NCBI RefSeq assembly: GCF_013155125.1
Contig: NZ_CP053564.1
Location: 1,867,501-1,931,500, forward strand
Length of the DNA: 64,000 nt
Reading direction: 5' to 3'
Source: Pseudonocardia broussonetiae
GTDB lineage: Bacteria > Actinomycetota > Actinomycetes > Mycobacteriales > Pseudonocardiaceae
The translations under genes were made by a program, and so were the position numbers. Under the pieces are notes generated by a model. It was not told where the DNA came from and did not search any database. It saw only the letters and a program-made list of their open reading frames with translations. Positions within the stretch are counted from its first letter, which is position 1, and the number at the start of each line of letters is the position of its first letter. Below, in pieces: positions 1 through 6,788 of the stretch.

Positions 1-69
1 CGTGACCGGGTCGGTGGCGACGTCGCGCAGGGCGACCTCGGCACCGTCGGCGAGCGTCGACGCGTTCAG
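1..69 (-). CDS. possible start of a gene running off the left edge (partial)
   Basis: Reading leftward from a CTG at 69, the minus strand is open to the window edge with near-total G/C third positions; the peptide begins LNASTLADGAEVALRD. A purine-rich stretch (GGAGGGGGAGG) lies just upstream. No ATG, GTG or TTG start is visible in this frame, so a CTG start must be assumed. Function cannot be told from 23 residues. It may be the divergent neighbour of the nucleotidyltransferase pair, or simply non-coding. Confidence 0.3.
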   Translation of the reverse strand, partial: MNASTLADGAEVALRDVATDPVT

Positions 70-143
70 TGTCCGCCTCCCCCTCCGCTGGTCCCTGCCG
101 GGCGCAGGCGAGCGTAGCGCCGGTCACGCTGCGGGCCGCGGCG

Positions 144-177
144 CCGCCCGATCCCCGCCCGATCCCCGCCCGATCGG
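144..177. repeat. short tandem repeat GCCCGATCCCC
   Basis: Two copies of an 11-bp unit GCCCGATCCCC are followed by a variant GCCCGATCGGG, immediately upstream of the nucleotidyltransferase start. It may be simple slippage; the last copy creates a small CCCGATCGGG palindrome. No function can be assigned. Confidence 0.5.
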
Positions 178-201
178 GTGGCACTGGAAGGATGCGCAGA
201 C

Positions 202-900
202 GTGAGCAGCCCCGACGCGTCCCCCTCCGCGGACGCCACGGTGTGGGCGCTGGTGCTCGCCGGCGGCAGCGGGCAGCGCTTCGGCGGCCGGCCCAAGCAG
301 TTCCAGCCGGTCGGCGGCATCCGCATGATCGACCGCACGGTGGCCGCCGCCCGCCGGACCTGCGACGGCGTCACGGTCGTGCTCCCGCCGGGCTGCGACT
401 GGGACGGCGAACCGGTCGACGCCCTCGCCGAGGGCGGCGACCACCAGTCCGAGTCGCTGCGCGCGGGGCTGGCCACCGTGCCCGACGGCACCGGGATCGT
501 CGTCGTCTGCGACCCCGCGCACCCGCTGGCCCCCGACGCGCTGTTCACCGCCGTCGCCGACGCCGTGCGGCGCGGGGCCGACGGGGCGGTGCCGGTGCTG
601 CCGATCCTGGAGGTGGTGCAGCGCGTCGAGGGCGGGCGCGTCACCGCCACGCTCCCCAAGCACGACCTCGTGCTCACCCAGGCGCCCCAGGCGTTCCGCG
701 CCGAGGTGCTGCGCGAGGTGCACGCCGACCGGCCCCGGCCGGTGGAGAACTCGGGCCTGCTCGTCGAACGCGGGCACCGCGTCGACACGGTGCCCGGCGA
801 CCCCGCGAACCTGCACGTGACCACGCCGGCCGAGCTGGCGATCCTGGACCGGATCGCCTCCGCCGGCGCCGCTCCCGCTACGGAAGGACACCCCTCCTGA
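202..900 (+). CDS. IspD/TarI-like cytidylyltransferase
   Basis: A 232-residue nucleotidyltransferase with a Rossmann-like GT-A fold that would transfer CMP from CTP to a polyol or sugar phosphate. The N-terminal signature [21 protein letters not shown] (split: [11 protein letters not shown], then [10 protein letters not shown]) matches the IspD family, with K of PKQ as the nucleotide-binding lysine. Near residue 110 a DPAHPLAP motif replaces the usual DAARP, and LTQAPQAFR follows. The GTG at 202 was chosen because GGAAGGA lies about 10 bases upstream; an in-frame GTG at 178 lacks this. Its stop overlaps the start of the CDP-glucose synthase gene (TGATG), so the two are probably co-translated. 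That pairing suggests CDP-polyol or CDP-sugar formation for a cell-surface glycan rather than isoprenoid synthesis. True IspD remains possible. Confidence 0.8.
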   Translation: MSSPDASPSADATVWALVLAGGSGQRFGGRPKQFQPVGGIRMIDRTVAAARRTCDGVTVVLPPGCDWDGEPVDALAEGGDHQSESLRAGLATVPDGTGIVVVCDPAHPLAPDALFTAVADAVRRGADGAVPVLPILEVVQRVEGGRVTATLPKHDLVLTQAPQAFRAEVLREVHADRPRPVENSGLLVERGHRVDTVPGDPANLHVTTPAELAILDRIASAGAAPATEGHPS

Positions 901-1697
901 TGGACCCCCAGACCCCGGTCGTCATCCTCTGCGGAGGCCAGGGCACCCGCATCCGCGAGGTCAGCGAGCGCCTGCCCAAGGGCATGGTCGACATCGGCGA
1001 CCGCCCGATCCTGTGGCACATCATGAAGCTCTACAGCCACTACGGGTACCGGCGCTTCATCCTCTGCCTGGGCTACAAGGGCTGGGAGATCAAGCAGTTC
1101 TTCCTGGACTACCGCGCGCACCTGGCCGACTTCACGCTCAGCCTCTCCGACGGCGACCACGAGCCGCAGTTCGCCTCCGGGCGCGGCGACGAGAACTGGG
1201 AGATCACGTTCGCGGAGACCGGCCTCGAGGCCGGCACGGGCGCGCGCCTGCGCCGCATCCGCGACTACATCGACACCCCGCACTTCATGATGACCTACGG
1301 CGACGGCGTCAGCGCCGTCGACATCGAGCAGCTCGCGCAGCTGCACGAGAAGTCGGGCCGGATCGGCACGGTCACCGGCGTGCACCCGACGTCGAAGTTC
1401 GGCGAGATGCGCGTCGACGGCGACGTCGTCGCGGAGTTCAACGAGAAGCCCACGCAGGTCACCGGCTGGGTGAGCGGCGGGTACTTCGTGTTCGACCGCA
1501 GCTTCCTCGACGACTACCTCGACGACTCCGAGGGGCTGTTCCTGGAGGCCGAGCCGCTGCAGCGCCTGGCGCGCGACGAGCAGCTCACCGTCAACAAGCA
1601 CGAGGGCTTCTGGGCCGCGATGGACACCTACAAGGACTACCAGGCCCTCAACGAGCTCTGGGCCAAGGGCGACGCCCCCTGGAAGCTCTGGGACTGA
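900..1697 (+). CDS. rfbF: glucose-1-phosphate cytidylyltransferase
   Basis: A 265-residue enzyme making CDP-glucose from CTP and glucose 1-phosphate, the first step towards CDP-linked dideoxysugars; the family is usually about 257 residues. The N-terminus has the nucleotidyltransferase signature ([14 protein letters not shown], then [18 protein letters not shown]). Further on are the family landmarks [36 protein letters not shown] and [14 protein letters not shown]. It starts by overlapping the preceding cytidylyltransferase, with GGAAGGA upstream inside that gene. No CDP-glucose 4,6-dehydratase follows: the next gene is convergent. The product is therefore either used by enzymes encoded elsewhere, or the partner reaction lies to the left of the window. 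Confidence 0.92.
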   Translation: MDPQTPVVILCGGQGTRIREVSERLPKGMVDIGDRPILWHIMKLYSHYGYRRFILCLGYKGWEIKQFFLDYRAHLADFTLSLSDGDHEPQFASGRGDENWEITFAETGLEAGTGARLRRIRDYIDTPHFMMTYGDGVSAVDIEQLAQLHEKSGRIGTVTGVHPTSKFGEMRVDGDVVAEFNEKPTQVTGWVSGGYFVFDRSFLDDYLDDSEGLFLEAEPLQRLARDEQLTVNKHEGFWAAMDTYKDYQALNELWAKGDAPWKLWD

Positions 1698-1726
1698 CGC
1701 TCAGGGCCGACCCTCGGCGCCGACCC

Positions 1727-2737
1727 TCAGCGGGCGGCCGTCAGGAGGGCCATCCACTCCTGGCGGCCCACCGTCGAGGGCGGGCGGGTGGAGCTGCTCG
1801 CGACGAGCGCCTCCACCGCCTGCTCGGCCTCCCCGCCGCCGCCCGCGCGCACGGGTGCGGCGAGCAGCGGCCACGACTCGCCGCCGATGATCCCGTTGAC
1901 CTCCTCGGTGGCGTGGTCGGCCTGGAACCGGCGCACCGACTCGGCCATCGGCGCCGAGAACTGCCCGTCGACGGCCACCTCCGTGCGCCCCGCCGCCCGG
2001 AGCAGATGCTGCGCCGCGCGCACCACCGGCCCGCGGTCGTCCTCGCGCAGCACCGGCCAGGACGCGGCCCGCACCGACGAGCCCTCCAGCCGCCGCCCGA
2101 GCGCGTCGCCGACCTCGCCGCGCAGCCGCGGCAGCATGCCGTAGAGGACGTCACCGGGGCAGAGCGTGTCCTTGAAGTCGCGGTGGCCGTAGATCTCGGT
2201 CGGGGCGATGCCGTACTGGCCGCAGACGTAGGCGCACATCTCGCGCAGCCGGTCCCACAGCACGCCCGTCGGCTCGGTGTCGGTGTAGGTGCCCTCGTTC
2301 TCGATGCCGACGGCGACGAAGTTCTGCCCGGTGCAGTGCGCGCCCTCCACCTGCTGGCGCCCGCCGCGCAGGACCTCCAGGCTGCGGTGGCGCCCCTCCA
2401 GCACGAACCCGCCCCGGCTGATCGTGAAGTGCTGGCCGGAGTCGAGCCAGCCCCGCCGGTCCATGTGGAAGTCCTGGATCCCCCGGGCCAGCGAGTCCGC
2501 GGCGCCGCGGGAGAGGTCGGTGACGTTCGGGGTGGCGGTGTGGTGCACGAGGATCTTCACCGGTCTCTGGGTGACGACGTTGACGATGCGGCTGTTGGGC
2601 CGCGCGCCCCACGCCGCGCAGTCGAGGATCGGGGGCGCGGGCGCCGCGGCGTGCGCGGTGCCGGGCAGGGCGGCGCCGGCCAGCAGGACGGCCCCGCCCA
2701 CCAGAAGGCTACGCCGCGTGATGCGCGTTGCACTCAT
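1727..2737 (-). CDS. Tat-exported N-acetylmuramoyl-L-alanine amidase with peptidoglycan-binding domain
   Basis: A 336-residue secreted cell-wall hydrolase. The N-terminus carries a twin-arginine signal ([19 protein letters not shown], cleavage near AHA-AAP). Residues about 55-215 form an amidase_2/PGRP domain that cleaves the lactyl-peptide bond of peptidoglycan. The zinc ligands fit LVHHTAT, YGHRDF and LCPGD. After a short linker, about residues 230-290 form a peptidoglycan-binding_1 domain ([29 protein letters not shown]). The ATG at 2737 has a strong GGGGGGAG about 6 bases upstream and places the RR motif seven residues in. It is divergent from fadE5, so the two promoters share a 186-bp gap. 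Confidence 0.88.
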   Translation of the reverse strand: MSATRITRRSLLVGGAVLLAGAALPGTAHAAAPAPPILDCAAWGARPNSRIVNVVTQRPVKILVHHTATPNVTDLSRGAADSLARGIQDFHMDRRGWLDSGQHFTISRGGFVLEGRHRSLEVLRGGRQQVEGAHCTGQNFVAVGIENEGTYTDTEPTGVLWDRLREMCAYVCGQYGIAPTEIYGHRDFKDTLCPGDVLYGMLPRLRGEVGDALGRRLEGSSVRAASWPVLREDDRGPVVRAAQHLLRAAGRTEVAVDGQFSAPMAESVRRFQADHATEEVNGIIGGESWPLLAAPVRAGGGGEAEQAVEALVASSSTRPPSTVGRQEWMALLTAAR

Positions 2738-2860
2738 CGTTACTCCCCCCGTGCACCATCCGAACCAGGAGAACCCTCTGTCCCTCACGCACCGTGCACA
2801 ACGGCGGGACACCAAGGTGTGATCACCCGGCAGGTGGAGAGCGGCGGGCGGTACCCCCTC

Positions 2861-2889
2861 TTGTCCTGGTTACCGATGGGTAATACGCT
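2861..2889 (+). promoter_or_regulatory. candidate fadE5 promoter
   Basis: A -35-like TTGTCC at 2861-2866 and a -10-like TACGCT at 2884-2889 are separated by 17 bases, about 35 bases upstream of the fadE5 start. The two operator-like sites described next overlap the spacer and the expected transcription start, the usual layout for repression. Confidence 0.45.
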
Positions 2890-2907
2890 GGGGTTACCGA
2901 CGGGTAG
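2870..2907. promoter_or_regulatory. tandem operator-like sites upstream of fadE5
   Basis: Two near-identical 14-bp inverted repeats, TTACCGATGGGTAA (2870-2883) and TTACCGACGGGTAG (2894-2907), lie 24 bp apart. In each the arms TTACC and GGTAA/GGTAG are palindromic. Such sites are typical of TetR-family repressors of fatty-acid genes in actinobacteria. No regulator gene lies next to them, so the binding protein is encoded elsewhere. Confidence 0.6.
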
Positions 2908-2923
2908 AAGGAGACACGGGGCC

Positions 2924-4756
2924 ATGGGCCACTTCAGGAGCAACCTGCGCGACCTCGAGTTCAACCTCTTCGAGGTGTTCGGCGTCCAGGAGCGGCTCGG
3001 CAGCGGGCCGTTCGACGGCGTCGACCTCCAGACCGCCCGCGACACCCTCAAGGAGCTCAACGCCGTGGCCACCGGGCCGCTGGCGGAGCCCTTCGCCGAC
3101 GCCGACCGCAACCCGCCGGTGTTCGACCCGGCCACGTTCTCGGTCACGCTGCCGCAGTCGTTCAAGGACTCCTACAAGGTCCTGTGGGACGGCGAGTGGT
3201 GGCGCCTGGGCCTGCCCGTCGAGCTGGGCGGCTACGGCATCCCGCCGACCGTGCAGTGGGCCGCCGCGGAGCTGATCCTCGGCTCGAACCCGGCCGCGTT
3301 CATGTACATGGCGGGCCCCAACTTCGCCTCCGTCGTGCACCGCAACGGCACCGAGGAGCAGCAGCACTGGGCCGAGCTCATGATCGAGCGCGCCTGGGGC
3401 GCCACGATGGTGCTCACCGAGCCCGACGCGGGCTCCGACGTCGGTGCCGGCCGGACGAAGGCCGTGCAGCAGGCCGACGGCACCTGGCACATCGACGGCG
3501 TCAAGCGCTTCATCACCTCGGCCGAGCACGACATGTCCGAGAACATCATGCACCTGGTCCTGGCCCGCCCCGAGGGCGCGAAGGCCGGCACGAAGGGCCT
3601 CTCGCTCTTCCTGGTGCCCAAGTTCCACTTCGACACGCAGACCGGTGAGCCCGGCGAGCGCAACGGCGCCTTCGTCACCGGCGTCGAGCACAAGATGGGC
3701 CTCAAGGCCTCCACCACCTGCGAGCTGACGTTCGGCCAGCACGGCACCCCGGCCGTCGGTTGGCTGCTGGGCGAGGTGCACGACGGCATCGCACAGATGT
3801 TCGAGGTCATCGAGCACGCGCGGATGCTGGTCGGCACGAAGGCGATCGGCACGCTCTCGGCGGGCTACCTCGCCGCGCTGGAGTACGCCAAGGAGCGCGT
3901 CCAGGGCGCCGACCTCCCGCAGATGCTCGACAAGACCGCGCCGCGCGTCACGATCACCCACCACCCCGACGTGCGCCGCCTGCTCATGACGAACAAGGCC
4001 TACGCCGAGGGCCTGCGCGCCGTGTACCTCTACACGGCCACCTTCCAGGACCGGATCCGGCTCGGGAAGGACGCGGGCGAGGACGTCTCGCTGGAGGAGC
4101 GGGTCAACGACCTGCTGCTGCCGATCGTCAAGGGCGTCGGCTCGGAGCGCGCCACCGAGCAGCTGCCGCAGGCGCTGCAGGTCCTGGGCGGCTCGGGCTA
4201 CCTGCAGGACTACCCCCTCGAGCAGTACATCCGCGACGCCAAGATCGACTCGCTGTACGAGGGCACCACGGCGATCCAGTCGCTCGACCTGCTGTTCCGC
4301 AAGATCGTCCGCGACAACGGGCAGGCGCTCGGGCACGTCACCGGCGAGATCCAGGCCTTCCTCGACGCCGAGTCCGGCAACGGTCGCCTCAAGGAGGAGC
4401 GGGCGCTGCTCGCCACCGCGCTGGCCGACGTGCAGGGCATGCTCGGCGCCCTCACCGGCTACCTCATGGCGAGCGCCCAGGACCCGTCGAGCATCTACAA
4501 GGTCGGGCAGCACAGCGTCCGGCTGCTGATGGCGCTGGGCGACCTGCTCGTCGGCTGGCTGCTGCTGCGCCAGGCCGACGTCGCTCTGACCGCCCTCGGC
4601 GGCGAGGTGAGCGCCAAGGACCAGGCGTTCTACGAGGGCAAGGTCGGCGTGGCCCGGTTCTTCGCCAAGACCCACCTGCCGCTGCTCACCAGCCAGCGCG
4701 TGATCCTCGAGCAGGCCGACAACAGCCTGATGGAGCTGTCCGAGGCGGCGTTCTAG
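2924..4756 (+). CDS. fadE5: acyl-CoA dehydrogenase, FadE5 type
   Basis: A 610-residue FAD enzyme of fatty-acid beta-oxidation that introduces the 2,3-trans double bond in acyl-CoA. The length and sequence closely follow mycobacterial FadE5 as I remember it (about 611 residues), including the N-terminal [18 protein letters not shown]. Domains in order: helical N-domain, beta middle domain with the FAD/substrate motif [17 protein letters not shown] (about 160-175) and [12 protein letters not shown], then the C-terminal helical domain with [18 protein letters not shown] and [10 protein letters not shown] carrying the glutamate of the catalytic region. A further C-terminal extension is characteristic of this long subfamily. 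The ATG at 2924 has AGAAGGAGA about 10 bases upstream. It stands alone; its stop codon overlaps that of the convergent SnoaL-like gene. Regulation is probably by the tandem operators upstream. Confidence 0.95.
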   Translation: MGHFRSNLRDLEFNLFEVFGVQERLGSGPFDGVDLQTARDTLKELNAVATGPLAEPFADADRNPPVFDPATFSVTLPQSFKDSYKVLWDGEWWRLGLPVELGGYGIPPTVQWAAAELILGSNPAAFMYMAGPNFASVVHRNGTEEQQHWAELMIERAWGATMVLTEPDAGSDVGAGRTKAVQQADGTWHIDGVKRFITSAEHDMSENIMHLVLARPEGAKAGTKGLSLFLVPKFHFDTQTGEPGERNGAFVTGVEHKMGLKASTTCELTFGQHGTPAVGWLLGEVHDGIAQMFEVIEHARMLVGTKAIGTLSAGYLAALEYAKERVQGADLPQMLDKTAPRVTITHHPDVRRLLMTNKAYAEGLRAVYLYTATFQDRIRLGKDAGEDVSLEERVNDLLLPIVKGVGSERATEQLPQALQVLGGSGYLQDYPLEQYIRDAKIDSLYEGTTAIQSLDLLFRKIVRDNGQALGHVTGEIQAFLDAESGNGRLKEERALLATALADVQGMLGALTGYLMASAQDPSSIYKVGQHSVRLLMALGDLLVGWLLLRQADVALTALGGEVSAKDQAFYEGKVGVARFFAKTHLPLLTSQRVILEQADNSLMELSEAAF

Positions 4757-5193
4757 GCGGGGGCGTCCTCGCCCACGTCGGCGAACGAGTGGTGCTCGTG
4801 GGTCACGGTCCACCGGCCGTCGTCCTTGCGCAGCCCGATGGTGAGGCGCAGGCGGCGGTCGGGTTCGCGGGCCAGCTCGTCGGCGGTGCCGCAGCGCAGG
4901 AGCGCGAAGGCGAACGCCGTGTCGGCGCCGGCCGTGACCTCCAGGGACTCGATGTCGAACGACGCCCCGGACGCCTGCCAGGCGAGGAACAGGGGCCAGC
5001 TCCGCTCGTAGGCGGCCAGTCCGCGGACGCCCTGCTCGGGCGGCGGCACGTCGAACATGACGATGTCGTCGGCGTGGTCGGCCAGCACCGCGGGCAGGTC
5101 GCCGTCGTGGACGGCGGCCGCCCAGCGCTCGACGAGGTCGCGGATCTGCTGTGCGTCGGTCTGCTGCGTGTCGGTCTGCTGCGTGTCGCTCAT
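4753..5193 (-). CDS. SnoaL/NTF2-like (DUF4440-type) protein
   Basis: A 146-residue single-domain protein of the NTF2-like superfamily, related to the SgcJ/EcaC-type proteins. After an odd glutamine/threonine-rich start come the usual helix [32 protein letters not shown] and a beta-sheet ending [14 protein letters not shown]. Such proteins are often ketosteroid-isomerase-like or of unknown function; no catalytic set can be claimed here. The first 15 codons consist of three copies of a 15-bp repeat, so the N-terminus may be length-variable. It is divergent from the sigma factor gene, which carries its own SnoaL-like domain; the 55-bp gap suggests shared control. Confidence 0.8.
   Translation of the reverse strand: MSDTQQTDTQQTDAQQIRDLVERWAAAVHDGDLPAVLADHADDIVMFDVPPPEQGVRGLAAYERSWPLFLAWQASGASFDIESLEVTAGADTAFAFALLRCGTADELAREPDRRLRLTIGLRKDDGRWTVTHEHHSFADVGEDAPA
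5145..5189. repeat. three 15-bp repeats in the start of the SnoaL-like gene
   Basis: On the plus strand two identical units TCTGCTGCGTGTCGG/C follow a degenerate copy. In the minus-strand gene they encode [10 protein letters not shown] and TDAQQ, directly after the start codon. Because 15 is a multiple of three, copy-number change would keep the frame. Confidence 0.75.
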
Positions 5194-5248
5194 GCAGGTT
5201 CAACCCCGCCCGTTGCCCGGATCCATCGCGGGTGGCCAGGATGGGGCC

Positions 5249-6226
5249 GTGACCGCGCCCGCCGCACTCCTCGACGCGGCCCGCTCGGGGGACGCCGGCG
5301 CGTTCGAGCAGCTCGTCGCACCGCACCGCGGTGAGCTGAGGGCCCACTGCTACCGGATGCTCGGCTCGCTGCACGACGCCGAGGACGCGGTGCAGGAGAC
5401 CCTGCTGCGTGCGTGGCGCGGCATCGGCCGGCTCGACGACCGCGGCCACGTCCGCGCGTGGCTCCACCGGATCGCCACCAACCGCTGCCTCACCGCGCTG
5501 GAGCGGCGCGGTCGGCGCGAGCTGCCCGTCGACGTCCTGCCCGACACCCCGGCCACGGAGATCAGCTGGCTGGAGCCCTACCCCTCGGCCGAGGCGGGGT
5601 ACCTCGCCCGAGAGGACGTGGAGCTCGCGTTCGTCGCAGCGCTGCAGCGCCTGTCGCCCACCCAGCGCGCGGTGCTGATCCTGCGCGAGGTCCTCGGGTT
5701 CTCGGCGAGCGAGGTGGCCGAGCAGCTCGACACGTCCCCCGCCGCGGTGCACAGCGCCCTGCAGCGCGCCCGCAAGGCGCTCGACCCCGCTGCCGCCCCG
5801 CCGCAGCGCGACGCGCTGCGCGAGCTCGGCGACGAGGCGGTCGCCGCGCTCGTCGCGCGCTGGGCCGACGCCTGGCACGCCGCCGACGTCGACGCGATCG
5901 TCGCCCTGCTCGCCACCGACGCCCGCTGGTCGATGCCACCGCTGCCCGAGTGGTTCCGCGGCCGCGACGACATCCGCGCCTTCCTCCTGAGCGGCCCGCT
6001 GCTGATGCGGTGGCGGTTCCTGCCGACGACGGCCAACGGGCAGGTCGCGTTCGGCACCTACCGGTGGGACGACGAGGCGGGCCGGTACGTGTCCGCAGGC
6101 CTCGACGTGCTCACCCTGCGGGACGGGCGGGTCGCCGAGGTGACCGCGTTCCTCACCGCCGACCTCACCCGCTTCGGGCTGCCGGCCGACCTCGGGAGCG
6201 GCGGTGTCGTGACCCCACCCTCGTGA
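5249..6226 (+). CDS. ECF sigma factor with C-terminal SnoaL-like domain (SigG/SigX5 type)
   Basis: A 325-residue extracytoplasmic-function sigma factor. Region 2 (about 25-95) includes [16 protein letters not shown] and [15 protein letters not shown]; region 4 (about 135-185) includes [19 protein letters not shown] and the helix-turn-helix [20 protein letters not shown]. The last 130 residues are an NTF2/SnoaL domain ([22 protein letters not shown]), as in the TIGR02960/ECF56 group, where this extension controls activity in place of an anti-sigma factor. The GTG at 5249 follows an AGG-rich site and gives the normal N-terminus. The divergent gene is itself a SnoaL-like protein, a possible regulator or target. 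The gene ends within a strong hairpin. Confidence 0.9.
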   Translation: MTAPAALLDAARSGDAGAFEQLVAPHRGELRAHCYRMLGSLHDAEDAVQETLLRAWRGIGRLDDRGHVRAWLHRIATNRCLTALERRGRRELPVDVLPDTPATEISWLEPYPSAEAGYLAREDVELAFVAALQRLSPTQRAVLILREVLGFSASEVAEQLDTSPAAVHSALQRARKALDPAAAPPQRDALRELGDEAVAALVARWADAWHAADVDAIVALLATDARWSMPPLPEWFRGRDDIRAFLLSGPLLMRWRFLPTTANGQVAFGTYRWDDEAGRYVSAGLDVLTLRDGRVAEVTAFLTADLTRFGLPADLGSGGVVTPPS

Positions 6227-6263
6227 GCGGGAACCGTGGCCAGGGCCACGGTTCCCGCTCACG
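6222..6263. terminator. perfect 19-bp hairpin between convergent genes
   Basis: CGTGAGCGGGAACCGTGGC (6222-6240) and its exact complement (6245-6263) flank a CAGG loop. It begins over the stop codon of the sigma gene and ends just before the stop of the convergent CBS gene, so it can serve both. No T-run follows. The CGTGAGCGG arm recurs at the hairpin near 49.8 kb. Confidence 0.8.
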
Positions 6264-6267
6264 GGTG

Positions 6268-6693
6268 TCAGCTCGCGATGTAGCTCTGCAGCTGCGCGCG
6301 CTCCTGCTCCAGCAGGTCGATGCGGGTCTTCACCAGGTCCCCGATGCTGACGATGCCGACGAGCGCACCCTCGACCACCACCGGCAGGTGCCGGAACCGG
6401 CCCTTCGTCATGACGGCCGCGAGGCCGGCGGCGTCGTCGTCGGGGGCGCAGGTGGTAACGGACGTCGTCATGATGTCGGCGACCCGCGCCTCCAGCACCG
6501 CGGCCCCGCCGTCGTGCAGGCGGCGCACCACGTCGCGCTCGGAGACGATCCCGATCAGCTCCGCGGCGTCGACGACGGGCAGGGCGCCGACGTTGCGCTC
6601 GGCGAGCAGACCCAGGAGCTCGGCCACCGTCGCCGTCGGAGCGACGGTCACCACCTCGGAGCCCTTGTTCCGTAGTACGTCCGCTATGCGCAT
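6268..6693 (-). CDS. tandem CBS-domain protein
   Basis: A 141-residue cytoplasmic protein made of one pair of CBS domains (about 5-60 and 72-125), which together form a Bateman module that binds adenine nucleotides. Typical repeats are visible: GALPVVDAAELIGIVSERDVVRRL and RHLPVVVEGALVGIVSIGDLVK. No effector domain is attached, as in stress-associated stand-alone CBS proteins. GGGGAC lies upstream of the ATG. Its partner is unknown; neighbours give no clue. Confidence 0.9.
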   Translation of the reverse strand: MRIADVLRNKGSEVVTVAPTATVAELLGLLAERNVGALPVVDAAELIGIVSERDVVRRLHDGGAAVLEARVADIMTTSVTTCAPDDDAAGLAAVMTKGRFRHLPVVVEGALVGIVSIGDLVKTRIDLLEQERAQLQSYIAS

Positions 6694-6735
6694 GGCGTCC
6701 CCGATCCGTCGTTGGACCCCCGAGGGTACGAACGC

Positions 6736-6761
6736 GGCCGGGGTCGCGGAAGACCCCGGCC
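6736..6761 (-). terminator. hairpin after the VanW gene
   Basis: GGCCGGGGTC and GACCCCGGCC form a perfect 10-bp stem with a GCGGAA loop, about 28 bases beyond the VanW stop codon. No clear T-run follows. Confidence 0.65.
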
Positions 6762-6788
6762 ACGGACGGGCTACGGCAACAGCGCTGC

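Noticed and set aside
66..1601. Long minus-strand open frame opposite the two nucleotidyltransferase genes
   Set aside because: Mirror-frame artefact of high GC; the plus-strand genes have clear family motifs, starts and overlap.
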